NCBI GenBank assembly: GCA_036897445.1
Contig: JAYMTL010000005.1
Span: forward strand, 186,001-250,000
Length of the DNA: 64,000 bases
Reading direction: 5' to 3'
Source of the DNA: Pelargonium tetragonum
Taxonomy: Eukaryota > Streptophyta > Magnoliopsida > Geraniales > Geraniaceae
Below the pieces are notes generated by a model that had not been told where the DNA came from, searched no databases, and saw nothing but the letters and a program-made list of their open reading frames with translations. Positions 13,501 to 26,465 of this stretch are shown one piece after another (position 1 is the first letter of the stretch; the number at the start of each line of letters is the position of its first letter). The translations under genes were made by a program, and so were the position numbers.

Positions 13501-16500
13501 AGCTTTGTAAATTAAGAATTTACTTAATATAGAAGTAATCCTTACTTTTCAAGTGCATATAAAGTTTTAACTAGTGTCTTTATTCTTGTTTATAGGTAAT
13601 TTACTTCTATTGAAGTAAATTACTCTTATTAAAATTATTTACTATAGTTTTTCTTAAGAAAGTCGTTTCAGTAAGTAAGGAATTGCAGGTATTGTCTATA
13701 ATACCCTCAGTGGAATATAGTAAAATACCATGCCTTAAAGCTTCCTAAATCCTGTGTAAAAATTCAAAATTCTAAAGGTAAACTTGTCTTAATAAAGGGA
13801 GAGAAATTTGTCTCTCTTTTTTTAACAGCCGATAATTTAGGGGCTCCTAGTTACTTTATTATATCTTATACTTGTTTGTAACTTTGGGTTAAGCCCAGGT
13901 TATTCATGCAAAGTATTACCTTAATATTTTACAATTACTGGTGGTATCCAATTCCTTACTTTTGAAAAGCCCCTAAAAGAACTCAATGGAGACAACGTGA
14001 ACTCTTTTCAAACAAACCTATATGTTAAGAACTTAAAAAAAACCTAAGATTTTTCTTTATTCCGAACCAAAAGCTTCAGATAAAAGCCTGTTTAATTAAC
14101 ACGATGAAAAACAAATTGACTGTTCTACTAAAGAACCCTGAAGAAGTTGATTATAATAAAAATATAGAGATGAGTACCCAATCTAGATTTACTGAAAAAT
14201 TTGGGATCCCAAAGCTAAACCTATAAGGGGATTTCTTTTGGGATTGAAGCAAACATTAAAAAGGGTCCCGCAATTAAGGTCCTGGCACAACTTTTACCTT
14301 TTCGTTATAGGATCCTGTCGGATTATTAGAGTGTGGGAATGCCTCCTTAACGGGCTTCATCTGCTTAGGAATGGAGTTTTTTCGTATAAAAGGGAATTCC
14401 TAGGTACTTCTCCGTATGGGATGCTTTATATATCCAGAAATTGCATAGTCCTACAGGGAGTTTTACGAAAAAGGAGAAGCCTGGGTACTACTATACTAAA
14501 AGTTATGTAGATCTTTACAATTGTGAAAAAATTTTGAATATCAAAAAGGCACCGGTTCACAAACTAGGCCTACTCTGTATCCTAATCAGCCAGCTAGTTT
14601 ACATATAAGCTATAAAGTGAATGTAATACTTATGGGGATATCCAAATGCTGTAAAGTACCCCTTTTGTAACTGTAGAAACGAGGGAGTTTTCTATTAGAG
14701 TGTTGATAGTTCCGATTTCTTCTTCATTATAGATAAGAGGAGAAATGCTCCTAGTACAAAAAAGTCAATCTTATGTAGTATACCGAGCTAATTAAAAAGA
14801 TTGGGAACTTATTATTCAAAGTATTTAAGAGATAGAGCTATAAACTTTAACAGTAGAATATAGTAATCCAGTAGCTTTCTTTAATATTAAGTTCTATAAA
14901 ACTCCTGTAAATTTACACCCACCGGACTCCCTCTTTTTTATATTACCTGGTATACAATAGAAAAGTCGTATATACCTCAAAAATGGGATAAGGATTCTTT
15001 AAGAGTGACTCTCATTTTGCAGGACTCATACCCAAAAAAAAGAAAAGAAAATAAAACTACTAAAGGGTCTTCCTTGACTTTTAGTAAAAGACTTTTTTAT
15101 TCCAGTCGAGTAAAGAGAAACCTCTCGTAGGATTGCATAATTGTATAGACAAACTCCTTAAAATAAGTGACCTAGGCTTGCAATTAAATAAGGCAAACTG
15201 AGGATCCCTGACCTAAAATAAAACCCTATAGCAAAAAGAGGTAGATATTTGACTTTTTGAGATTTCGCGTTAATAGACCTAATCAGGAAGCAATAGAATA
15301 CAGATACTCAGTTTCCCTTATCATTAAACTGCCTCTTCGCCTTTAAAACTTAGAAATAGAGGCTTGTGCCCTATATGATATGGCTAAGGTCCTCGCTCTA
15401 TACAGGCTCCTCTTTAGGAGTCAATACAATGCCGTGGGACGTACCTAAACTCATCCTTACTGTGCTACAACCAAAGGAATCCCTTCGAATTTCTTTCATA
15501 TTACCTTGGTACAGCTATTCTAAATATACTAAAATCCTAGTCTTATCTCGGCATTCCTATCAGCCAAATTCTATTTGTACTCGAACTCTATATTATATTA
15601 ATTATTAAAAGCTTTTCGAAGGTCTCCTTCTTTCAGTATATCCTGTAGTATATTAGTTCGAACTCGTTCAAAAGAGATAAAGGGTCCGACAATTTTAAGG
15701 GGGAACGCCAACTTTGGATAGAGTAAACGTTACTAAAAGGGAAAGCTCGAGAACAACTTAGGTTGCTTCCCGCGGGTCAAGGATCTTTTGTACTGCGTAA
15801 AAATGAAGTGTTACTTTGCTCTTAGTAAGATACAGAGAGAGTTCCTTTTTATAAAAACCGGTTTAGGATTCCAGTACACAAGACTTTTCAAAGGGTTTAT
15901 AATCTCGCCAGCCCGAGCCAGATATCCTAAAGCAACAAAGATTGTTAGAATACTTCAAGTGTAAATCTATAACTAAAAAGAAGGTTTTAGTGAGGTCTTT
16001 TAAAAGTCAAGGAAGTATACACTTTAGCAAACCAGGTTAGAGTAGTAAGTCAGTACCCCAGACATTTTTTGAAGTATAGAGAAGTTGATTAAAATCCATA
16101 AGTCAAGTGTGGGGGTCCTTTTGTAATGTTTTGCGTCACAACGGGGAGTTCTTCCTGTTTTATAAGAAATTTGTCTTAAAGGGGCCAGTTCCTTTTTAGA
16201 GGGGATACTTGTGTTACAAGGTTATTCAATAAAATTTAGAAGTTAAATTTTTATGGGCTGTCCCCTTTATATCAAAGTAGTGGCATCAGAAGAACCCGTG
16301 GCTCAGCGATTAGCTTAATATTTTTAATATAAAAAAGGAAACTAACTAATGGAGGAAATCCTTGGCACAATTACAGCCTTACTCCTATTTTAAAAATTTT
16401 TAAAGAGTAACCCTACCAGAACCAGAAACGGATTCCCTTAAGCTTTAACTCCAAAAGTGTCCTTTCGAGAATAGGAAACCTAAAAGAAAAAACTACTAAA

Positions 16501-17190
16501 ACCACTTAGCTTTCTTAATACCCTGTTAATTCCCGTAATTACAACGGACCCGTGTAAAAGGGCTTTATTTATTTATGTACTAGAACTTCCAAAAGACAAA
16601 AGCAAGGGCTCTCAAATTCAAAAGGGAGCAGCCCTCTTTAAAACTCTTCTTGAATTAGCCTCCGCAAGCAGTTAGATTCATTTACTTTTAGTGAATTTCC
16701 TTACCCTAACAACTTATAAAGAAAATGCCTCATGAAATACTACCCTTATCTACCCTTAACTTACTAGATCTAAGACTGTGAAGGGTAACCCGGCTTATTC
16801 TCTTAGGAGTGCTCTTTACTTACTCCAAAAATAGAGGAGACCCTCCAGGATAACCTGTAAAATTCCTTTAACTCCCCCAACTAGCTTCTCCAAGGAGATT
16901 CTAAGGGACACGACTTAGTTACTTAATTCATAACGCTCTCTTCAAGGAAAAAGTCCCTGATGTAAAAAATTCCACCCCGACTACCCTAGTATACACGGGT
17001 TGCAGGATTGACTTTTTTATACTTTACAAGACTTTGAAACCTTTCCTTTAGTTCTACATACTATACTATTATCTAAGATCTTTCTTGTTTGTATTCTAGA
17101 CTTTAGTCTTAATTCTCGGGGTTCGTTCTTTATATTTTGCAATAGGCTAGTTTTGCCTTTTTGTAGCTCACACAGGCTAGGGTTTTTCCT
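10557..17190. other. Gene-free stretch
   Basis: No gene recognised. Frames such as 12369-12566, 14238-14510 and 15366-15608 on the plus strand, and 12712-12980 on the minus strand, are 65 to 90 codons long with no motif, no related copy in the window and no supporting neighbour. The only structural element that stands out is the hairpin at 13596-13623. From about 16.5 kb the texture becomes more C-rich on the plus strand, leading into the remnant at 17.2 kb. Confidence 0.55.
13596..13623. repeat. Perfect 12-bp inverted repeat with 4-nt loop
   Basis: GTAATTTACTTC is followed after TATT by its exact reverse complement. The stem is AT-rich. No run of T follows directly and no gene ends beside it, so a terminator role is not supported. 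It may be a cruciform-prone site or the scar of a foldback element. Confidence 0.85.
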
Positions 17191-17199
17191 ACATAAAAA

Positions 17200-18130
17200 C
17201 TTACCTACTCTCTAACTAATCTCTATATAATAATATAATACTATATCCATCGTAAGTAAAAAGTAAAGTAACTAAGACTAGATTTTAACTGTAATTAAAG
17301 AAGACTTCCTTACTATACTATCCTACTTACCTATAAGAAGAAAACTTTAGATACACACTAAGTCCAGGGAATACCTTTATCTCCCATAGGAAAAGCCTAG
17401 CTCCTCCAGCTCCAGAGAAAAAGCTATCAAGAAAGTCAAGAAGAAGAGTAGAATAGCTACAGTAAGTCAGGGGGAATACTAAGAAGAAGACTGGGGTAGG
17501 TCTAGCTCCAGTAAAAAAGCTCCTACCTAAGAGTACTAAGAAACAAGTAAGTCACCAAGTCAAAGCAAATAAGAAATGTGCTCCTATAGTGTATGAATGT
17601 ATATGTACTATCTTAGATTAACGATTAATTACATTACCTCGCTATTCCAGTCGGTAACATTGACCTCTTCCCTACTATAAATATAAAGGGTGTGTATCCT
17701 CTTAAACGATAAATACATAGGGCAAGAGGCGAGCTTGCTTGGACTAATAGAGAACTAGCTTAAACTACTAATACATACAAACAAACTCCTCTATTGTTTA
17801 ATTGTTTAGGAATGTACTATAACTCTCTATATTTATCTATTACTCTACTCTATAGATTTAAGTAACTAACTAATACTTATAATAGACTCTATTTATTAAT
17901 ACAATAAAAAAGACTATACTATAGATACTCTAGAAGAATACAAACAATAAGTATAGTAAGCAACAAGAAGAAACTAGCTACAGTAAGAAGGAACAGATGC
18001 TAGCTCAATAGAAACAAGTCATTAAGCAAGTAAGTCATTTAAAATTGAAAAGGAATATAAAGAAAATAAGAAAGAAAAGAAATAAGTCAAAGTCGATTGG
18101 GTATTATATTATAAAGTATCCATGTATACT
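17200..18130 (+). mobile_element. Gag-like retroelement fossil, copy 1
   Basis: Broken remnant, probably of an LTR retroelement gag to protease region. Around 17395-17560 the plus strand encodes a Ser/Pro/Ala-rich linker and then a Lys-rich basic stretch. Three blocks match copy 2 at 41.58-42.18 kb: 17585-17604 with 41912-41931, 17707-17729 with 42012-42035, and a 19-bp exact match, 17943-17961 with 41582-41600. Block order differs between the two copies, so at least one has been rearranged or holds two partial units. Many breaks; old. No LTR ends were recognised. Where the copies differ, CpA against TpA dominates. The family is an inference from composition and the protease-like motif in copy 2; it could be another basic, low-complexity protein. 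Confidence 0.4.
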
Positions 18131-18860
18131 CAAGAACCTGTTAAGCTTTATAAAGGGGTTTAAAAACTACACAAGATTCATTAACTAGGGTTTAGGGTTT
18201 TTGATGACAGAGTATATGATATGATGTTTCATAATCAAACGGATTGAGGAATCTCCCTTATTTTTTTAATTACTCGTTAACTGCTCTTGGTATTAACTAG
18301 ACTAACCACCCCTTAGTGAAAACCAAAACAACAAGTAAATTTGACTTAGATTTTGTCTATTCATTTAAAACCTTAACCAGTGTACTAGATTATGCTAGAA
18401 TTATGTCCAAAATACAAACCCCTACTTTTTAAATAGTTCATAGAAAAGCTTGGAATTCCCCCTTTTTGCTTGCAAATAAAACGGATAGTTCAAGAAGAAA
18501 GAAATATCTCCACCCCTGTATACATCATAAAAAGAGGAAGTTACACTCGATATCTAGTAAACGATTATATTGGACTAAAAGGGAGATTTGGGAGCTCCCC
18601 CTTATTACAAAAGAGTTATCCCTTGGTTAAGGTTTTCTCCTTCCTTTAGGAAGACTCTTATTTCACCAAAAAGCTTAAAGAGCTCCTATTTATTAGTATT
18701 AGATTACCAAATGGACTCGAATATGGCTCATATTATGGCAACTGGGCCCTCTTTAGAGCTATACGGCACCCCTAAAAAACCAGCCTTAACATAGCTACTA
18801 AGTTATAAGAAAGACATTAGAACGTACTCTGAGACAATTGAGGAGCGATCTACCAAAGAG
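18131..18860. other. No gene seen
   Basis: A 68-codon plus-strand frame (18588-18794) has no motif. Two adjacent TTTAGGG units near 18188 look telomeric but are too few to mean anything. Otherwise plain AT-rich sequence. Confidence 0.5.
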
Positions 18861-18869
18861 AGTGGGTAA

Positions 18870-18974
18870 GCTAGAATTGGGATTTGAACCTATAGACAGT
18901 ACTTCAATTCAGGGGTGACGTACTCTTGTCATATCATAAGTCAAGCTCAAGCCATCTACCAAGGAGCTTCTAAC
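18870..18974 (-). pseudogene. Long tRNA-like relic with paired acceptor ends
   Basis: On the minus strand, the first seven bases (GTTAGAA, ending at 18974) and the last seven (TTCTAGC, starting at 18870) pair over all seven positions with one G-T wobble. In between lie a TTGGTAGATG D-loop-like stretch and a GGTTCAAATCCC T loop. Length is 105 nt, which would fit a type II tRNA (Leu or Ser) or a tRNA with an intron. An AGTAC/GTACT pair could form a long variable arm. The T stem has two mismatches and I cannot place a clean seven-base anticodon loop, so I treat it as a relic. A matching acceptor stem at this distance is hard to get by chance. Confidence 0.4.
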
Positions 18975-20025
18975 CTTCTAACAAAAGGAATTAGAGAATT
19001 CTTGTAATAAAGGAAGGTCAGATTCAAAGTCTATTCTATTTAAGTGATTTTGTCCTAAGGTTTTTCTATGCTTTTAAGTCTATTTGTTAGTAAATGTTAG
19101 TAAATAAGGGATGTATTCCCTTATATGTATAGTATTAGAATCTATGTATTTCGGGCCTTTTTGTTGTTATAGTGAACCTAAGTGTCCAGTAGGAGCCCCT
19201 TAAGTATAAAACAAGTATCACAACGCTTCACGTAACACCTTACTCTTAATATTAAAAAAAGGAGTACTGGAGAGAGACTACCATACCAATATGTTTAATC
19301 AACCAGGGGCCCATCCTATTTTCTTGGTATAGATTAATTCTTCTGTACAATACTTTCGTTCTGCTTTAAACAAACTTTTCTTTCCTCTTTCTTACTTATG
19401 TAATTTATTAAAAATCAAACTAACTAAACAATTCACATTAACTTAGGAAAAAGCTTACATATTGAATAAAATTCGAAGTTTGATTAGACGCTAAAATTCT
19501 AATTACTATGGAAAAACAGAAAGGAAGGCTTATTTCTTCTACTTGCTATACGTAGTTATTCATTACACTATAATGTATCTAATTATCTGAATTGATTTAA
19601 ATCAGAGATATCTGTTTAGGCTCATCTCATAGAAAAAAGAGTTTGATTTCAGCAAGTTTAACCCCAGTAAATTAAAAGCTTCGCTAGGAAGGGGTTTGAT
19701 TGAGTAAAATCTTAATGGTTCTATTGATATTGTGTAATATAATAATCATAAAAAGAGAGGTAATGGAGATTCCTTTTGAAAGGGATGCTATCCGTTTGAA
19801 TCTAAGATTTCATTTTGATATTTTTATCTAAACCTTCCGGGATTTTTAACTTACTATAATAAAGAAAGCATTCTTATTATGCTAGTGCCTATCGAACTCC
19901 TTTAGCTGCCAAATTAAACCTGCAATGCAGTGATACGCAAGAGTACTCAGTTCCTAAGGGCCCCTTTTAGGGTATTCAGCCCTTTTCTCTTTCTTATGGG
20001 TAACCCTTTTATAAGGATCCTCTCT

Positions 20026-20073
20026 TAAGTCTCATTTCTAAGGCTGGGATAAGTCTCATTTCTAAGGCTGGGA
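20026..20073. repeat. 24-bp perfect tandem duplication
   Basis: A 24-bp unit beginning TAAGTCTCAT and ending GGCTGGGA occurs twice head to tail with no mismatch. It lies about 70 bp from the tRNA-like relic at 20142-20214. Two perfect units point to a recent duplication. Confidence 0.9.
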
Positions 20074-20141
20074 ATGGAAATGAGGGGAATAAGGAAAACT
20101 GCTAAGCAATTTCTTAACTCAAAGACTGACACTTTAGAATA

Positions 20142-20214
20142 CCCAGATCTTAGGCTTTGAACCTACGGCCATCTGGTGAATATGACAATGCTCTACCAAC
20201 TGAGCTGTATACCC
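20142..20214 (-). pseudogene. tRNA pseudogene related to tRNA-Lys
   Basis: The minus strand starts GGGTATACAGCTCAGTTGG, an intact A box and D arm, and carries GTAGGTTCAAAGCC, an intact B box. It shares with the tRNA-Lys at 35787 the GAGCATTG junction, the TGGCCG variable loop and the unusual TTCAAAG T loop, at identical spacing over 73 nt, so the two are probably related copies. The anticodon stem barely pairs and the 3' end does not pair with the 5' acceptor strand, so it should not yield a working tRNA. Confidence 0.55.
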
Positions 20215-23200
20215 TTGGTAAGGGGCTCCCTTTTGGTATAGAAAAGCAACTCTATTATAGGAAGCCTTTATAATGAATGATATAACGAGAATTACGGTAA
20301 CATAAAGAATTAGGAAATGGCGTAAGTTTATATAAAACCTTTGGCTTTTAGGGTAGCTCCTTAGGAAAATCGAGCCTATTCTAATTAAACAAACTTTACC
20401 TGCCCGAGAGGCTATTAGATGTTAACAGTCCTTATATACTGAAGTAAGTGAAATTAATAACGTATCTAGGAAGACTTTTATGTCACTACTAGATAGAGAG
20501 AAAACCCGCCAAGGTACACTCAATTATACTATAGTAAGTAGCACCCGTAAAAAAGAATATTTAAAGTCCTTTAATTTTGATAATAAGGAACCCTTCGAAT
20601 AGGGCTTTTTCTATTGCCCTAACCAACTTCTATACTCGGTGTGACCCCAAATTCATAAGCTTAGGTAGGAGTCTCCCTCATTGGGCGCTCGTAAATGAAA
20701 ATTCTTTTCTTTACTTTAATTACTCGTTGAATAGCTAGAAACTATGAGTTATCTTCTTTTGGATACTTTTTACTTAATAGCTACCTTTTAAGCAAAGCCA
20801 AAAGGACAAAATAAGTATAGAGGACTCTTTATTAGAAGCAGGCAAAAAAGGCAAAAGTACCCTATGAAACTGGGAAGCCTTTTACGTAAGGGCTGCCCCT
20901 AGCTTTCAGAGTTAGAATTCTTGTCAAACCGGAGTGTAGAACTGCAATGATAACCTCTAAGGTATACCCTTTGTTATATGTAAACTCTCTTGTTGAAGGA
21001 ATGACAAACTTCTTTTATCGCCCTTATTCTTTCTGCTAAGTATAAGACAAGGACCTTTTACAAAACTAACTATTCTAGTAAGATTCTGGGTGCAGTTACA
21101 CTTCTTTTTAGTTAGTTTTTTTTGAAGAGAAAATACCTTACTGGAGTTATTAGGTACATTATAACCTCTATATCCGTTTACAAGCGGGGATTCTCCTTTA
21201 GTTTTCCTATCCGGCTGAATCTATTAATTGAGTGTAACTGAGGGGCTTATTAATAGAGGGTATATATAATATTGTGACGTAGTGTACTTCCTATTCAAGA
21301 GTTTAAGTCAAGCTGAGGATTAAGGCGCATTATGAAAGGGGACTTTTGAACTATCCTTGGGGTTAATACCTTCGAAACGCGAGTGGCTGAGCCTTTCTCG
21401 TAAAAAAAAACTTTATAAGTATACAAACATCCTTAACTGTTAAGCTTTATGTCGACTTACATTAGTAACACAAAAGAAAACTTATACTGAAATTCTTTTT
21501 TATTTCAAAAATTTGTGCAGAATACTCTTAAGTAAAGCTTATATTATACTAGAGTCTACCAAAAGGAGCGCTGATACTTAACGAAATAAGAAAGCTACTA
21601 TATATAATATACAGATAAAGCTAAAAAATACAAATCCTGGTATCCCCTTTTATATTATAGAAAACAAGCAATAATGAAAATGGAATCTCTGGGGTTCGAT
21701 GAGACAAAAGCAAGATAAAGGACTTCCTATAATAAAAGGCCCGCCTTCGCTTTCTATTTTTATAAAAAACTAAGTTGAAGCACTCCTACGGAGGGACCCC
21801 TTTATTAAGTAAAGCAAATGCTTTATTAATAAATACGCTGTTTTAATCCAGAAAAGAAACCTCTTTGTAATAAGGGCCCCTTGTGTAACTATTACGAAAA
21901 AGGATTCTCCTAAAAGACTTTCTATTAGCTGTAGGCTACGGCGCATATAATCTCTAAAATCTAACAGCATCTACTGTGAAACCTATAATCACTATACGTT
22001 AGGCACGTGGAACTACTTCCTGGCAAAAGGGTAAAGTAAATATTGAATTCTACCGATTAGGCAAAACCTGGGAATTTTTTTAAGATATAACGAGTACCCT
22101 TACTTTATTAACATCACCCATGAAAATCTCTTTATTAGCTTATTGGAAAAGGTCTAGCTTGCTCGATAAAAAAGCTTAACTACTTTTGATTATACTCTTT
22201 TATATTTGATTTGTATATTCCTTACACTATTGAAATGAATTCTATACAATGCAAACATTATTATTTTAAGTAAACTACTCACTATGCCTAAAAAAAAAGT
22301 AATAGGCATCCCAGGATACCATAAATACAGAATTTGTTAATTTTTACTCTTTTTATTATCTTCAATTTGTAACTTGCTTATATCAAACTTATTTTTGCCT
22401 TCGGGAATACCTTAATATTAGGATTTGCTAAAAGGGGGATTTTTTAGACTCAACTAATTTCCTTTATTAAAAAGTTACCCTTTTAGATACTGGATTGCAT
22501 AAAAAGATAAGAGCCCTATAAAATAAAAACAAGATTATTTCCTCGTTTGCTTTAGAAATTTTATTAGGATGCCCTGCTTATTTTACAACCTATTACGCAA
22601 GTATAGCTTTTTAATTTTCTTTTTATTATTTGAATTTCCAAAGGATTTCAAGACCTTGCTGTTGAGTAGGGGACTTTTATGTTGTGGGGTCCAGTGACTC
22701 TCTCTAAATTCTAAATACGGGAAGTTTTTTCTCGAGCAAGTAAGAAAAAAAAGGAGGAGTAAAGCAAATTCCGACTCGTTATAGCCTATAACTATATAAT
22801 ACATTACTTTAATATCTAATATTACATATCTAAGCAGCAACAACTAGAAAGATACTGAAGAGATAGAACCCCTACTTTAGTTAGTATAAAGCATTCCGAG
22901 GGTATAAAGTCAAGCCTGCAAGAGAGATCTAACTTCTCCTCTGTTTCGGCTTACACTTTCTTCAGAAGAGTTCTTTGTTTAAGGATTTCTAGTAGAAGGG
23001 GTTTAGGCGCTAGGTAAGTAAGTCGAGGAATTCCCGTATCTCCTGAGGGGGCTTTTAATTATATAAATAATATAGTATTTCAAGCTGCAACTCCGTAGAG
23101 AAGTTTTAGGGCTATAATAACATAAAGAATATCGGGTATAGTGCTCTCAAACTTTGAAATATTAATTCTTTACTAAGGCTTGGGAACTTCCTAAATTAGT

Positions 23201-23939
23201 TATAAACCTCTTTCTAATTCTAGACGATAGTTAAGGAGAATACCCTGAAAAAGGACAGTCCCTCGATTAACTCTCTAAACCCCGATAACGCTAAAAAAAA
23301 ATGGGAGCTTCTTATTCTAAAACAAAAACTCTTAAGAAATTGACTTTGTTTAAGAGGTTTCCAATTCCAGATATTTTGGGGGATGCTTTATTAGGAATAC
23401 TACAAACTTTTAGTGGTTGAAAGTCAAAAAACCTCTCCGCGCTTTTATAAGACTAAGCTAAGCAAGGAATATCCTTAATTTCTGGAGTTCCTGGGTTTGA
23501 AGAAAAAACATGTAAGTATAAGGTTGTTTCCTGGTATACCCGGGCTTTTCCTTTGTCTTATCCAAAGGATAAAACTCATATGAAAAGGAGATTCACCGGT
23601 AAGAATTTTAGCAAAACGAGCTTTGTTATAGTTTTTAGTGCTTTTATTAAGATATTAATAAGCAGAAAAGGCCGCATAAAAGAGTAAATAAAAAGGGCTT
23701 TTTCTATACTTAAATCACTCCTTTTTTGAAGGGGTCCCGGCCCAAGTAGCCCCGAGGATTTCTTCTTTCTTTACTGCCCTGTAGAAGCTTCTACTAAAGA
23801 ATCAAAAAGAATAAACTTGAATAAAGCATAATTTATACTGTTCTGGAATTGGAAACCTCTTACAGGTTAGGATAACCTAAGGCGCTTTTTGATAATTAGA
23901 ATTCCTAAACTATCTATTAAGGGAAGTCTTAGGAAGAGA
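20215..23939. other. Gene-free stretch
   Basis: No gene recognised. Frames of 66 codons (21770-21970, minus) and 86 codons (22583-22843, minus) begin at non-ATG triplets or carry no motif. Texture is the usual A/T runs with short GC-rich clusters. Confidence 0.55.
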
Positions 23940-24070
23940 CTTTTAAAGCTGCCGTAATACAAGGGTTCTAATCTCAGAGCACTTCTTCTTAACTTGTTTC
24001 TTATGCATACCTATACCTGCTCCCAATACCTTTCCTTTATCTTGTATCTTCCTTTATTCTTTTGACGGGT
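23940..24070 (-). pseudogene. Small lysine-rich coding remnant
   Basis: The minus strand here encodes a short basic stretch around the motif KKQVKKK. At the DNA level it aligns with part of the remnant at 7467-8830: the 15-mer at 23988-24002 matches 8047-8061 except for one TpG/TpA difference, and the bases around the following GATTAGAA string also align. It is probably a second, shorter copy of the same unrecognised element. Confidence 0.35.
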
Positions 24071-26329
24071 TGCTCCGAAAGCTCGCTTTTTAATTATTAA
24101 AAACGGGCCGAATCCAACTTTGTTATATTATCCCTGTCTTTTTTGCGGTACTCGTATGACATTTGTAAAAAGACTGAAAAGAAGAGGAGGCTTGAAGGGG
24201 AAACTCGGAAAGGCCTTTGATTAGAAGAGAAAACTAAGTTTATGCTGTCTTAATCTGGGGATAGGTCTCCCTGAATACTCTAAACTTATTAAAAAGTTTC
24301 CGTGGGTAATTTCTGAATTTTTATATAGTTTGTTTCACTCGCGGGTCTCCAGAAGTTAAAGTTAGGCATATCCAATTAACCAGTTCTTTTCTAAGTCTAA
24401 AAAACCGCACCGGTAATTTGGGCAAAAGGAACCCCAACCAAGCAAAACTTGAGAATTGGGATTATCTAGACAAGGAAGCTTTTGGGTATACCAGGAGACT
24501 GAACTTCAGATGGAAGGGCCCCTTTACTTGAATACTTTCCGGGCTTTTAGCTCAATTTATAGGAAATTCCAGTGTAATGGAGTTTTAAGTATTCCGTAAT
24601 GATTGATAAATCGTTAGCCCGGTATTACTCTAGTTTTCAAAACCTAAAATAAGCAAAAAGTTAAGGAATACTCTACCTATTTCATAAGGGTCTTTTTTCT
24701 TATATACTACTGACGGAAAAGCTTGTTTTACAAAGCTATATGGATCCTAATTAGCTATACTTATATACTCCTAGTTAGATTGTAGGTAAAGAAGGAGCCC
24801 CTTTCAATCTCTTAAATGCATTTGCTTAAAATATCTAGACTCTTAGTTCCAGGGATCCTTAATAAAGAAAGGATAAAGGCCAGATCTATGGTCATATAAA
24901 GGCGATATATCCTTATAATATAATAGACAGAACCCGGGAGAAATAACCCAAGCAGGGTGCTCTTTATGAAGATTAGAAAGACCTGCAAATAAGAAAGAGA
25001 AGAGAGCCTGCTATAAAAAATAGCCAATTAAAGTATCAAATCCTTGTTGTAAATACATTATACTAATAACACAATAAGAAATACAAATATATACATTTAC
25101 TAGAAGCAACTCAAAAAAACTCGCTTGACAGGAAACTCCTAAATTTAAGAGCTTGTCTTGCAAAAAACCACTAAAGAGAAAAGGACCCATTAGTACAGTA
25201 CTTAGCCAACGTTGGCATGGAATTTGCTTTATCTGAATCCACAAGCTTAAAGTAAATAAAGTCTTTGGCCTATTTTTTAAGGTTGTAAAATTATGTACAA
25301 ACCGCAAAAATTCCTATTAAAATTCCGGTTCCTTTTTAGCTTAATAAGGTAACCTATTGGCCGCAGCCTTGCGCAAAGTAAGACTTACTAGAAAGAGAAA
25401 GCTTGCCAGATCCAGAACAGTAGGAAGTCGCATTATCTAAGCGTCAAATAGAGGATTCCTTATTTTAGTAAAAAAAAAGCCCCCTCATTCGTTTGGTTGT
25501 TATCCCAAGGGTTTTGTCAAGCAGTAAGTCTTTTTTTGATTTGAAACCTCGCAGGCCTTATTCTAAGGGTACCCCGAAGTTCTCTATTTATTTAGGCATT
25601 AACTATATACTTTGTTAAATATTCTGGTGAGTTTAGCTACCAACCTTAAGACTATATTACTTGGGTTCTAGAAGGCTAAACTTTCTTTTGGGTTATAAAG
25701 GCTTTTTTGTTCTAGTACTTTTAATGCAATTAGTAGTATATATATGAAAGCCCAAGGAGGGATCCTATTCCAGATTAGAGCACCCAAAGTAGGAGAAGAT
25801 AGAAACTCCTATATTTATTGCCCCCCTTTGTAACCCACTAGAACTAGGAGCGTATACAAGTTACAACTTCAAGATTTTTTTAATCGCTGAGTTCAGAATA
25901 ATATACTAAGATGACACAAAATCTTGTTGTGGGACACACTACTTCAGAGTGGAAATTACTTCGTTTAAGTCCTAACAAAAAAACTCCTGCCCATATTCTA
26001 TATTTAATATTACTTTATTTTTGAAAAGTCTCTCATTCTGTTTAGTGATTCTTACTCTTGAAGAGAATCCGCGGAGCTTTTGACACTTGAAAACACAAGT
26101 TAAGTGAATTTATTCTAAGTTTTTGACTTTTTAAAGCTTATTTACAATACCTTGCTATACTTTATAGAGATTCCCTAGCTTGCCCAGTCTAGTTAACAAA
26201 GAGGAGAGCTTCACTGAGAAGAAGTAGTAAAAGCAGGAGGTATTCTCCTTAAGAACAACTGTAATCTATATTTACCTATTGCCTATCTATAAAAAATTGC
26301 CTTATACTACGATAATATACTACCTATAA
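24071..26329. other. Gene-free stretch
   Basis: Two overlapping minus-strand frames (24812-25027 and 25011-25307, 71 and 98 codons) are Leu/Ile-rich as expected from random AT-rich DNA and share no motif with known families that I can see. Nothing else found. Confidence 0.5.
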
Positions 26330-26465
26330 TTTTTGAGGGGAATACCAGGAAGATTACCCTTGTAACTAAAGCTATCAAGTATCAAGAAGAAGATATGGCT
26401 ACATAGTAAAGGTATAGCTTTGAAGAGTAAGACAGCTATGATGAATAAGATAAGGGTTTTACAAA
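26330..26465 (+). mobile_element. Gag-like retroelement fossil, copy 3 (fragment)
   Basis: A short fragment whose AAAGCTATCAAG and TCAAGAAGAAGA blocks (about 26372-26400) align with 17425-17450 in copy 1, with a GCTACA block next in both. The encoded stretch is mixed acidic and basic. Broken and old; no ends recognised. The call rests on the alignment to copy 1, whose own family is inferred. Confidence 0.35.

Noticed and set aside
15366-15608. 80-codon plus-strand open frame
   Set aside because: Non-ATG start, no motif, no related copy and no supporting neighbour; length is within chance expectation.
18185-18205. Two adjacent TTTAGGG-like units resembling plant-type telomere repeats
   Set aside because: Only two units; such a pair is expected by chance in this length and composition.
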